From contig WIXG01000132.1 of the NCBI GenBank assembly GCA_009869945.1, positions 1 through 64,000 on the forward strand: 64,000 bases of DNA, written 5' to 3'. The position numbers and the translations under genes are program-made. Position 1 is the stretch's first letter; the number at the start of each line of letters is the position of its first letter. Below are positions 1-11,225 of this stretch, in pieces. The notes under the pieces are model-generated. The model was given only the letters and a program-made list of their open reading frames with translations. It had not been told where the DNA came from and did no database searches. The stretch is from Mesaphorura yosii (Eukaryota > Arthropoda > Collembola > Poduromorpha > Tullbergiidae).

Positions 1-111
1 ATTATCCGACCCCCTAATGTTAAGGGCTAGTCGGATAATTATCGATTGATAATTATCATTGATAACTATCCGATAATTATCGGATTTTTTCGAAAAAATC
101 ATGATTTTTTC
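1..111. repeat. Cluster of nested AT-rich palindromes
   Basis: Several perfect or near-perfect inverted repeats overlap here. Bases 1-10 are the reverse complement of bases 30-39. Bases 68-85 form an 18-bp perfect palindrome centred on ATAATTAT. Bases 83-100 form an 18-bp palindrome of T-run/CG/A-run type. Bases 92-111 form a 20-bp palindrome centred on CATG. The motif GATAATTATC recurs about four times. This density looks like the end of a repeat or transposon cut by the window edge rather than unique sequence. The family is not recognised. Confidence 0.6.
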
Positions 112-3100
112 ACACCCTGGCTTTGGGCCCTTAATATTTTAGACCGCCGTGCTATAATCGACAATATGAACTCTATTTATCTTCGGGCTACTGGATTGAA
201 TTGTTAATACCCCGTAAATTCACCAAGAATAGATTCTTTTATTGTTTTCTGAGCGCTTCGTTTACCAAGCAAGGTTGCATCCACATCTAAGTGCAACTAA
301 CGTCTAGCAAAGGCTGAGGCGAAGCTGATTGCCTGGAACAATTACTCAACCTAACGTGTGCAATATAATTACCATGCATGGCTGGCATTGCGTGCGGAAA
401 GTATTGAAATTCTTATCAACATTTTAAGTATGTATACGTTAGCGGTGTGACAGTCGGCTGCGAATGAGTTCAACGACATTCAAAAATGACTGCAAACTCG
501 CTTGTGGACCAGGTAGAAGAAAGTCAAGCAGAACGATCGGAGAGGAAGGGCGAGGGAGAGTTCAAGGCAGGAAAAAGTTTCGTGTTCATTCACGAGAATG
601 ACTGACTGACTGACTTTCTTTTCTTTTAGTTTACCTTTCCATTTTAAATTTACATTTATATCCACTGCGACTGCACCAGCCACGACAGCCTACATGCCCG
701 GCCAAATAAGCATAAAAAATGCAGTGGGCAGAGAAAAGAAAGGAAAGAATTTCGGGCGCCCACAGAACGGTTACGCAACTCAACGTGGTGCTCATGGAGT
801 GGAGAAAAACGGTCGTGTGACAACTTTCTAAATGTAATTGCATTAAATGTTAAAATGCAAATACCGCACGGCCGTGCAGAGGGAATGCCTGACTGGCGGC
901 CGAGATCGAGAACAAACATTTGGGCCACTAAATTCCCATCTTCCATGCGTTTTGAAGCAAAGTGAAAGCCCGAGCATTCCTCCTCGTACTGTTTGCTCGC
1001 TTTCTTGCGCTTTTGCGCCTTGCACTAATGTCGTCATTTGGACCGTTCCACTTTATCACGCTCCATCCACGGTCCGTCCGAGAAGTGCATTTTTGGAAAG
1101 AAAGCGGAAAAGGAGAACTTGGCCATTACGATGATGAATAAGTCGCACGGCCCAAGTAACGCACACTCGTCGTACTTACCTTGTGCCATAATTATGTTAG
1201 GTGTTGCCGCTCTTCTCTTGGTTGCCCTTGGCATCCACTGTGCTGTGCCACTACTAATAGGACCCGCACTCACCTTCTTTGGTTCTCTTCCGTTCCTGTG
1301 TGCTTGCACTCATGTGAATTGTGCCATTTTCCTTACGTACGGTTATGTTCACCTTGCACACGACCGACCACACTCCTTCCACTTTCAATTCCGCTTGGCA
1401 CGAAGGCCAGAAAGGACATTGCACCTGAACTCCAAGCTTCGGAACTGAAACCCAGACGCAAGCCTTAAACTTGGCTGCTTCCGTTACATTCTGGTAAATC
1501 ACATGGACCTTGACTGTACCGCTGCTTTCATTTCCTCAAGTCCCAGGTTAAGTTTGAACTTAGAATTACGCGAGCATTCTTAGTTGTCCCGTGCAATTAT
1601 TCTATCGCGAAGACCTAGTCCAATATGCGCCTCGCCGACTCGGACTGTCCGTCTCAATTTCAATTTAGCATAGAGACTTCTTTCTTCCATTTCGTGACTT
1701 GCTCTTTTTCATTTGGTAAACTTTCTACTCCTACTTGACGAAACTTTTGCCTGTAAATAATTAATACCTTCTTGCAGAGTCCAATTATTTTCTACTATTT
1801 TTCTATTTGTAGAAGCTTTCTTTTCTATTATACCATTTTAATGTTTTTCAATTTCCCGACCACGGGCGCCCGACTGGGAAATTTCCACTTCCGAATTAAA
1901 ATTGTGGTCGCGACACTTGCTACTCTTGAGCATAAATTACTCTACCTTACCTTTTCTTTAAGCATTTGTTGTTCGTCGTCTTTTCCTTCTCGGCCTTGGA
2001 ATAGTACATACGAGAAATATTTTTCTCATTTCGGAATGCTGATCAGCGTGCAGAAGGGATGGAACGAAGTGAATGACTGCCTGACATCTTGAAATGCTGA
2101 AGGTGACGCAGCTCATGCAAATGTTAATCTTTCCGTTGGACCTTTGAGCTGACAATGCAATTATTTGTCTTCATTAACATTTCAGAAAGGTCGTGCAATT
2201 TTCGTAGAAATTAAAGCGTTCCACTATTTTGCCGAAATCTGCCGAATTCGGCCTGGAACGTGCTACTGGCGATTGCCTTGGCTCCCTGTCGTCCGTCCCC
2301 AATGTAAATGAAGTGAGTGAGGGACGTATCTGGGTTATTCACCGAATGGAAACGACAGGTGAAATCGGACGGAAAACAGCGTGGCATTTCGCGCGCGTCC
2401 ATGCTTGTTCTCGTTGTCATATTAAAAGTCGTCACGGTGTAGTGCTGTTCTGAGACTTCTGTCAGCACTACTTATCAACACTTTAACACCAACAATAATA
2501 ATCCCGGCTAGTCTCCCGACCGGCGAATCCAGATCGTGATGCTTGTCCTGCGTGTCTCTCCGCACGTGCTGCCGCTATTGCGCATCTCGTGCTGCAGCAA
2601 AGTCACCGACATATATTTTTGTTTTCTTGAATGTGATGTCTTCGTCGATACGTTTCCGTTTTCCGGTTAAGGAGATAAATGATTTCCCAAGAGAATTGGA
2701 TGCTCCGTGTCGAGCAGTAATATACTGAGCAGTGCGAGTCGCGAGTGTGAGCGAGCACAGCTACACGTCTGTCGTCAACCAGAAAAATCGAAAGAAAGAA
2801 AAGTGTAAAGATATAGAAAATGTGAACCAATCTTTATTTTTTGTCAGCTGCCAAGTGTCACTTCCAGTTTGTCTCGTTCGCTTTCCATTTTCTCACTGTT
2901 GACTTGCATAGCGCGCCTAGGCCGCACCGTTTCGAATATTTGGACGACTTCATAGGGCATTTTCGGATTATCGTATTGTGTTTCGTTGCAGAAGGTGCAC
3001 TCTGTCTATCGACTGCCCTTCCTTTTGTCACCCAACTCATTGTCCATTCTTCGGTGTTCTCGCCACGGCTGCTCAATTTCGGGCTTGATTTTTATTGTGC

Positions 3101-6100
3101 TTTATTACGGCGGGTGTTCAAGTTAAAGAGGCATAAAATGTTTTATTGTGATACTATACTTCCTTTCCGACAACGACGACGATCATCTTCCCGGAAAAGA
3201 GACGTACGAAAATATTTTATATATTATGACACTTGTACGCGTGTCTTACGATATTAGTGCATTGTTCACTTTTTATCTTTGGTAATACGATATAAACGAG
3301 AGCAGCGTCGGACATTTCCTGAATTGGGTCTTATTACCAGCATGATTGCCTTCACTTTCATTCGTTGCTCTTATTTTTATGTTTCTGGCTCTTCTTCCAG
3401 CAAATCATCGCGCCATTCTTCCGCCCTCCAGTTTATTTGACATAAAAGACTAATTTTCTTCCTCTTGACTTCCCACTCCACTTGCATCGCATTCCATTGT
3501 CCGCCATTCTATTATCACTTTTATTATTGTCCAAATGTATTGCATTTGGGTGACAAAATAAAGGAAGATTTATGAAAAGTGGGGAAACCGTGTATTTTTA
3601 TATCCGGGTCTATGCGCCAGGAATGCTGAAAATACGATGTCATTTAGTAAGTGAGCCTAGGAAAGATCATTAACTTTGCTTTTCTACTCTTGTATGGACT
3701 GTTCCCGAGACTGATGCGAGACCAATTGTCTTCTTTGTTTAACAAAGAGGGAAGTAACTGAGCCGGTCGATGAATAGATTTCAGCATCTGTGTGAAAAAA
3801 TTATCCTAGAAAAATTCAACTTTGACCTTCGTATTACGTTCAGTATGTCAAGTAAATTCACGGGACAGGTCATAGTCAATAATTCAAGCCACTAAAACAT
3901 ATTTCTGCAATATTACACCCTACAGTTACGGACAAGGCTACCTCTACCGAGCCGATCTCTGACTCGCACTTCGCGAAATGATTACACGTGGGCTCAATCC
4001 CATAAATTGCATGATGGAATATTAATCAGCGCGTTTCACATTGTTCACTCATAAACTACATGATATTATGAACACATATGTATGGAGCAGAGCAAGAACC
4101 TGTCAAAATATAATTTCCCATCACTTACCATGCCAGAATGTCATTTCACTTCGCTTAATGCGATCGAGAACGTGGGTCAAGTCAGAGTTATAACTTTCCC
4201 GGCCAGAAATGTAAATACCCAATAAACCTGAACACGTTCGAATGAGCCGACCTCCTCGTCGTCGTCGCTGTCGCGTTGCAGAACAGAAAGTAATATGACA
4301 CAAGCAGCAAACTGTTAACTACGTTTGCACAAGCAGGAAAGAATTCAGGTCATCTTGGCCAGTTTCTGGCTGGTGAAATTGAAATTGCTACTCCTATTAT
4401 TATTTATCCCCGAATAGCTTATAAGTTTTGCTCCTGCACACAAAGAGAGATTATAGTTTTATTAATGTTGACATCCTGGTTGTTGACTCGTGTAAATAAT
4501 TAACTCTTGTTAGGCAATTGTGTACATAATTGAAAATAGGAGCGCAATCGTGCTCGTACTCCTTCGTCGCACGTGGTTGGCAGTCCCAACTTTTTCCAGC
4601 CGTCGCAGTGAAATCCCAGAATACTTTTAAGACATGACGTCTCGAAAAAGCGTAATCAACGATGCCAAATAATTAATTCCACTGTCGACGCTAACGACGC
4701 TTCCGTTATGAGCTGAGTACGATTTTCAGATGTGGATCAATTCATCAGTTGTTATTGGCTAAATTGGAAGTAATTTATTAAAGAATTTGGGCCGTACACG
4801 TGCTAACCTCGGAATACACTATATGGACTAATTGGGAATTCAAAGAGTTCTGACCAGTTGAGACAGCTACATCGTTAATTTCACCGGTTGTCAAATCAAA
4901 CTTTTCAACTCACGTTGAGCGTTGATGATGGGAATCGTGCAGATTTTGCGACAATTGAACCCGGCTTTGTTTTACGAGCGCCATGGGACATGTGACACGC
5001 GTATGTGGCACGCACAGTGAATGGACGAGATAAAATCTAAATTTCCAGAAATTGAGTAAAAATAGAATGACTTGAGGATAAATTCCGGAATAATATTACG
5101 CGTTACATTGCGGAGTGATGCGCTTGATGTCTCATTACAGGAATTACCGTTTTCATGGACAACACGCAGTGCGCACACAAAGCTCGGACCCCTGAGCTGT
5201 CCAATTAATGTCGGTCGAACTGCTGCTGTCATTTTGTCTGGGACACAGACGGACAAATGTGCGGTTCGTATGATGCTAAAATTGTTATAGTTCTCAACCA
5301 CTTTCCAGTTTGCGTTTTGGTGGACAACCAAGGTTGAGTACTGTAACCAGGAAAATGACAAGTGAACGATGAAATAGACAAGGCCGAAGACTGAGTCCAA
5401 TCACAATTATGGAACAAGATTCAAGCGCTATATTTAGTTCACCCACTTACTTTGGTATGCAAAATTAGCGCCCTTCAGCTATCCAAAAGCTTTAAAATAG
5501 AAAGTTACGGTTGGCCATAAAAATAATCTGACAGCTTCCTGCTTCCCATCAGTCGGGTCATATCGACTCGCCCTTTTCCATGTTAGACGCTAAGATCATG
5601 TGAAGTTGGCCATAAATCATTGACTAGTAAACCCCAGGCATCATAATCTTGACACGATGATTATGATGATGGATATTTGTTTTAGTTGGGACGCGTTGAA
5701 GCAAAGGCAGAAGAAAAGAAGTCAAAGTCAGTCGGGTTGAAAAAGTGCCAGCTTTCAATGCTGAAGTGAACTGAATTTAGAATTCTTATTATGATCGTAT
5801 CGTATGTATAAGTAACAGATTCGATTTGATACACTCAATTTAACAATCTTCATCGCTTGAATAAACTCAACCGCGGTAGTTGTCTGTGCTGTGGTGAGTA
5901 GCAGTGGAGTCGGCCCTACGCTTTCACCATGATATGACGAGATTGGCAGAGAAAGAGCTAAAAATGAAGCATGTGGAAAGGCAAGCATTGAGCTTTCAAA
6001 GTGAATTTAAATGAAAATGAATTGAGCGTATCCTGCAGGCTTGTCTTGAAATCAGGGACCGGGCGGAGCAGTCGAAACCGATAATGCCTAAATTTATCGC

Positions 6101-8339
6101 AAGCGTGATTGGAACCGTTATTAGCATGGCCCAAATCTGTTCATTTAACATTCCTCGATTGATAACATCTACAAGCGGTCCTGAAGTTGCTTGGGTTCTT
6201 TACGGTGCGTGTCTGGACAATTCTTGGGCTAACAAGTTAACAATATTCCCGGAAAGCATGGTCTTGACTTGTATCGAAATTATGGGTTAGGTTTAATGCC
6301 TACGACCCGCACACAAAGAAATGACCTAATTCACTTCGCCTTCGCGAACATTTTATTTTTGTATTCATATATATTGAAAGTGGTCAAAAGCAATAAGCGT
6401 GCGCGTGTGATCGGTAAGCTCCAGTTCGATTTTCAGTCGTCGAAGCAGTTCGGTTCATGTATGCATTACTTCGGTGCAGGTGTGAATTTGCAATGATAAT
6501 CGTCTGGTATGAATGTCAAACGATCGGAATAATATTGAGCAGCTCTGGTTGTATAAATAAAATATAAATTTTTTTTCAAGAAATCCTAAGCTCCTCGTTT
6601 TCGCCTCGGTGAGCAGATCGGTCAATAACACTTGTGTTCGCACCCGTCTTACCGGTGTGCAGGAGGGAAAGTGAAATGCAGAGAGAAAGTAAACTCGACC
6701 ATGGCACAGGAAAGGATTGACATATCTCGCATTCGCGTATTCACGTATTCGTTATCCGTACTCCCGCTGGAGAGTGAGAGCGTTAAGGCAAGTCAGGCAC
6801 ATGCCAATAAGCGGTATTGTAGGTGGCTTTATAAATTATAATCTACCAGGAAGACGCCTTGTGTTAGGAGGCAAGGTAAATATGATTATAATAGTAGTAA
6901 TGAGATGTAAACCCTTTGCTCACCTTTCCCCGCGCATGCAAAGGCAAGTGATACAAGTTCATGTAACTTTAAACCTTTAATCACCGTAACTTGGCCCTAC
7001 TTACTTTATCATCATCATCACAACCTCGTCGTCGGCGGCGGTGGTTCACATTCTCACAAATAGTAAGCCAATCTACGTCGTGGCCCGTGTCTGCCTTGCG
7101 TATGCACGGCGGCGTGTTGTAAGCCGGCTGACTGACTGATAAATTGAGAACTATAATATAGATTCATGTCTCTCAATCTTGATAAAATATTCAACCATAA
7201 CGAGATATTGATTCACTACGCCAACCAACACGAAGACGACCGCACTTCTCTACACTTTCTTTTGAGTCAGAGCACCTTGTCATATTCCAATGGCACAGAG
7301 TATATGAAAACAAATGGAGAAGGTATGTATGAGGCTGGGGTAATATTTTAGAAAAGAAAAACTGTATGCAAGCCAAGCTAGCAGAAGTAATAAGTAATAA
7401 TGCTAGTCCTTCTTTTCTATCCTTCACACACACGAACTGCTGCCGGTGCTGCCGTTCGTCATCATTTTCTTATTGAATATAATATAAAAATAATACTGTC
7501 TTTCATAGCACACCTTCTCGGTCACATCGCCAAATCGATAAGCTTTCTTTACTTCATTTACATTTACGAAGTTGTGTACTTCAATCAAGTGTTGTGCGCG
7601 TCAACTGTTTGTAAATTAATTAGCAGTCGTCATCGGTCTCACTGCAGGCTAATGAACAGATCTCAATTGGTTCTTAATTAGACAATTTTTGAACAAGGGT
7701 TCAATTATTTCGGGTCATACAACAAAAACTGGCTCAATGCTTATGTAATATTTTATTCAGTACATCATCCAGACGAGGATGAGCATTTGAACAGTTATAA
7801 GATCACTAAGCATGTTCGAATTCACAATAAGTGGGGTTAAAATAGGTAGACTAATTCCTGAATAGAGGATTTTAGGTGTGTAACGCATTAAATAAGCAGG
7901 TTTGCATAGTTCAGTTTTAATTTTTTTACTTGACTTACTTGACACTCATATTAATTTCGCTTTTGCATTTTAGAAAGCTAGACTGAATGCAACACCGATC
8001 GAACAGATGCACGGGTCGAGAGTGTGCCCGGGACTCATTTTATGTTGCACGCGCGAGCGAGGTGCCGAGGCACTTAAATCCCATGAAAAATGTCCTTAAA
8101 CGAAAATGCCTTGGGTTGTTGGCACGGGAAAAGTAGACATGATTGGCCGTTTCAGTTCCAAGAATAATGACATACGACATCGCTGAAAGAGGTTTAGCAA
8201 TCTAAGCCTTGTCATTATGAGAAGCGTCGACACATGCTACACGAATTTTGTCGCGTGTCCAAATTCCGAAATTAGTCCCGTGCTCCCATTGCAATGCCAA
8301 TCAAATGTCCGCACGTCGACAGAGTGCTGGTTCGCGACA
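112..8339. other. Non-coding stretch, no supported gene
   Basis: Open frames on both strands are short and lack family signatures, paired splice sites in a consistent phase, or low-complexity features of a real protein. The stretch is AT-leaning. It contains simple runs such as repeated TGAC near 601-616 and ATC/GTC-GGC runs near 7010-7045. It could hold upstream non-coding or first exons of the receptor gene that starts to be visible at 15,283, but no signal-peptide exon ending in the required phase 1 was recognised. Confidence 0.5.
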
Positions 8340-9566
8340 TTATTGTACTACTTAATTGATATCTTGACAGGTTCGCTCCCGTGACCTCCAATATTCCAAT
8401 ACCTCGCAACGGTACACAGACGGTCAAAGATGATGTTGGCAACTTTTCTGATGTTTGTAATGACACCTGGGGTGTGCCTCAAGGCAGTGTATTGAGCCCG
8501 CTTCTGTTTTCTATTTTCATTAACGATTTGTCTAGCAGTCATGAACACTGTGGATGACTGTTATTTGCAGATGATAGCACCTTGCTCGTCACTTGCTTCC
8601 TGCATGAAATTCAGGCTAAACTTTTACTAATGCAGGCTGATATCTCAAAAATCAATTCTTGGCTAAATCATAATATGCTTGAGCTGAATATAGATAAAAC
8701 GGAATTAATTGTGCTGGGATCACAGGTCAATTTGAACAAAGTGAGTGAAATCGAAATTTCAGTTCAAGATAATGTAATACGTTCTAAGCCAATTGTCAAA
8801 ATTCTTGGTTTTCACCTTGATAACACACTCTCGTGTAAGTTCCATGTCTCCCTCATGGTACGCAGATGCTATGCACAAATGTCTCCGCTCTTTCTGTTAC
8901 GGCCCTTATTTCCAAAGATAATATGATTTTATTAAGTCGCTGGCTTTTTCTCACTTGAATTACATGTCGAGTGTTTGGGATATTCCCTCTGGAGCTGACT
9001 TGAAACCGGTGGAAAAACTCATACGATGTGCTGCTCAATTGGTGACAAATAAAAGAAAGTCTACTCCGTAAGCGAAATCTTTACTAAAGAGCTTAAATGG
9101 TTGGGGGTCCCAATCAATTGCTTTATCGGTCTGTTTTTCTCACAATGTTCAAAATCATGAAGTTTAATGTTGCTCCATTATAAATATATTAAAGAACTTT
9201 CTAAGAAAAATTGTGACTTCCATTCGTATTCCACTTCCAACAAGCAGCACCTCCGGCCACTTATTACCCCCGCAAAAGAGATGGGGAAAATGTATTTCTT
9301 ACTATGGCGCAACTCTGTGGAACCAGTGTATTGTCGACAAAAATTTTTCTATTCTAGCTTTTAAGACAAGATTAACTGATTATGTTTTAAATAATGTAAG
9401 TAAAATGTAAGGTCGCGTTTTATTGTGCATGCTGCATGCTAATTTTAATTAATTTTAAGTTCATTTGGGTTTCCTGTTCACGCTATATCAATTTAAGTTT
9501 GTTGTTGAATGCTGGCAACGTAATGACCTTGTAATAGGTTACTTTCGAATAAATACAAATACTATT
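8340..9566 (+). mobile_element. 5'-truncated, decayed non-LTR retrotransposon (LINE) with reverse transcriptase remnant
   Basis: The middle and C-terminal parts of a LINE ORF2 are visible across several frames. The motif GVPQGSVLSPLLF is at about 8471-8509, followed by FINDL. The catalytic block LLFADDS (FADD variant of YADD) is at about 8561-8581. Next come the family-typical stretch around NMLELNIDKTE (about 8672-8705) and a C-terminal segment around YYGATLWNQ near 9300-9330. Stops (for example TGA at 8554-8556) and frame changes break the reading frame, and no endonuclease domain is seen upstream, so the copy is 5'-truncated and dead. The 3' end near 9566 has a protein-stop-then-short-UTR layout with an AATAAATACAAATAC tail, as in Jockey/CR1-like LINEs. 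The clade is not certain. This is an animal genome retroelement, not a virus. Confidence 0.8.
8471..8926 (+). pseudogene. Reverse transcriptase domain fragment (LINE ORF2), broken
   Basis: This is the best-preserved part of the LINE copy. GVPQGS and FINDL are followed by an in-frame TGA at 8554-8556, then the FADD catalytic block at 8564-8575, then an open stretch to 8926. The downstream sequence has the SWLNxNxLELNxDKTE pattern of the palm/thumb junction in Jockey and CR1-type elements. An intact element would have about 900 or more codons in ORF2; only about 350 codons' worth remain, in at least three frames. No function is expected. Confidence 0.75.
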
Positions 9567-10744
9567 TGTACGGCAGTGTTGCAGCTTTTCCATCCATGCT
9601 GTTTTCTGAAGCATTACAAACTAAATTCCCTGGCTTGCGGTTTAGCTCGCATCACATTTCTTACATATCAACGAGCACCGCCACACCCCTTCGGAAGGAA
9701 TGGATTCATTATTATGAAAAGCAAAGGGAAACTTAAGAACGAATTTTTAGTAACTGTGACAAAAAAAAGTTTACTTTTACTGCCTTCCTCGAGCGATGCA
9801 TCTTTATGCCTTCGCAATCCACACTGAATTCTTATATTTTGTTTGGAAACCGCCACCGAGTAAGTTTTTTCTGGCACGACAAAGTATTGGTGCCGGAGAT
9901 GAAGATGAGCAGGAGAATATTATTTAAGTACGCGCCTGGTGCAGAACAGCACCCGATGTGGAGGTAAACCCAGGCGTGTAATGTTCAGTCAGCGTACGGG
10001 CAACGCAAATGGTAAATGTGCGCAATGACGGCGTTCCCTGGCACAGCCAGAGCGAGAAAAGCAAGATGAAAAAAGAGATCAGATCATGATGATGTACCGC
10101 ATCGGTTTATTGTTCGTCTTGAATTACAATGAGTTGCTTTTCCCTCTCTATTCACTGTTTGTTACACTCGCACCTATAATAATAATAGAGTCAACAGTCA
10201 ACCTCAACTGTGTCTTCTTCTGTCTGAGTTTCTCGGGTTCATCTTTACTCATAATAATAATATTCAAGGTAGACTTTTCGTCGGTGCAAACTTTCTTCAG
10301 TGTGTCTGGTGTGAATCTCTCGCGTGGTGGCGAGGTTGAAACTAGCGGCTGCAACAATCGCATAAACCAACAAAAATAATATCGCCAGATCCTTTCCATT
10401 CCATTATCATGCTGCTGGAAGGACGCCGAATTAAGCACAAATGCCCAGCATGGGAAAAGCTGGGAAGCCAAACCACATCGCTTTCACTTTCAGTCGGCAG
10501 TGGTATTTTTTATCAACGCCTATTTCATTTCGAATTTTGAACATTCTGAACAAGTTCTGCACTGTTTTATGCTGATAGCATTAATCCCTTTATATATTTA
10601 GCATGAAATTAATCCGCACCGTTCGCCGCTTCCTTTAATCCCAGTTGACAATTAATCCAGAGTACTGAAAATGAGTTCAATACTTGAGAATTAAATTGTC
10701 AAGTGCATCGTTCTCTTTTCTTTTATGCTCTTTTGAAAGGTTTT
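9567..10744. other. Non-coding stretch
   Basis: Only short unsupported open frames are present. AATAATAATA-type simple runs occur near 10,178-10,190 and 10,250-10,262. No exon, RNA gene or transposon end is recognised after the LINE tail. Confidence 0.45.
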
Positions 10745-11225
10745 TTTCCTCTTTGGGGATAATTTGGGCCTGAATTAACTAAATTAACGTTAACTAGCTA
10801 GGCCTCGTGTAAGTCAGTTAGGCTGTTTGCTACCCCGATTGCTTAGCAACCTGCTGGAAGATCCAAGTACCCCCATATTATTTGTATAGGATTTCCGACA
10901 CGTTCCCTCCTGACTAAAAAAAATTCATGATTTTCGCAGGGGCACAATTTGGTAGCTAGCTTCATTCGAAAGAGCGTTAACTAAGCTTTAATTTGAGTAC
11001 CGAGTCTCACGGGTTTAGACGGCCGAAGTTGGCTAAATTCCTCTTCGAAATCGCTTCCTATGTATTTTAAATGGAGGACATACTTTTTTCAGAAACCCAA
11101 AATCACACCTTTTTGAAGGGGCACAATTTTGTCATTCACGGATTTAGGTAGTAAAAACTTGGAACTATGCGTTACAAAATTTCTAGCCCAATCGGTTCGG
11201 CCCAAGTCGCTAAAAATTGAAGCCC
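10745..11225. repeat. Diverged tandem repeat, period about 178-187 bp, about three units
   Basis: Units two and three align clearly. AGGGGCACAATTT at about 10,938-10,950 recurs at about 11,117-11,129 (shift 179). GGCC followed by AAGT and a GCTAAA-like string at 11,021-11,035 recurs at 11,199-11,215 (shift 178). A weaker first unit has GGGGATAATTTGG at about 10,755 and CGTTAACTA at about 10,788, matching CGTTAACTA at 10,975 (shift 187). Runs of T or A precede each GGGG block. No coding potential is seen. It may be a degraded satellite or the internal repeats of a transposon. Confidence 0.5.

Noticed and set aside
2841-3257. 138-codon + strand frame with a basic C-terminus
   Set aside because: Hydrophobic/aromatic mix without recognisable domains; length is within chance expectation for a window this size.
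4972-5400. 142-codon frame on the - strand
   Set aside because: No family features, no fitting splice sites, no conserved pattern that I can see.
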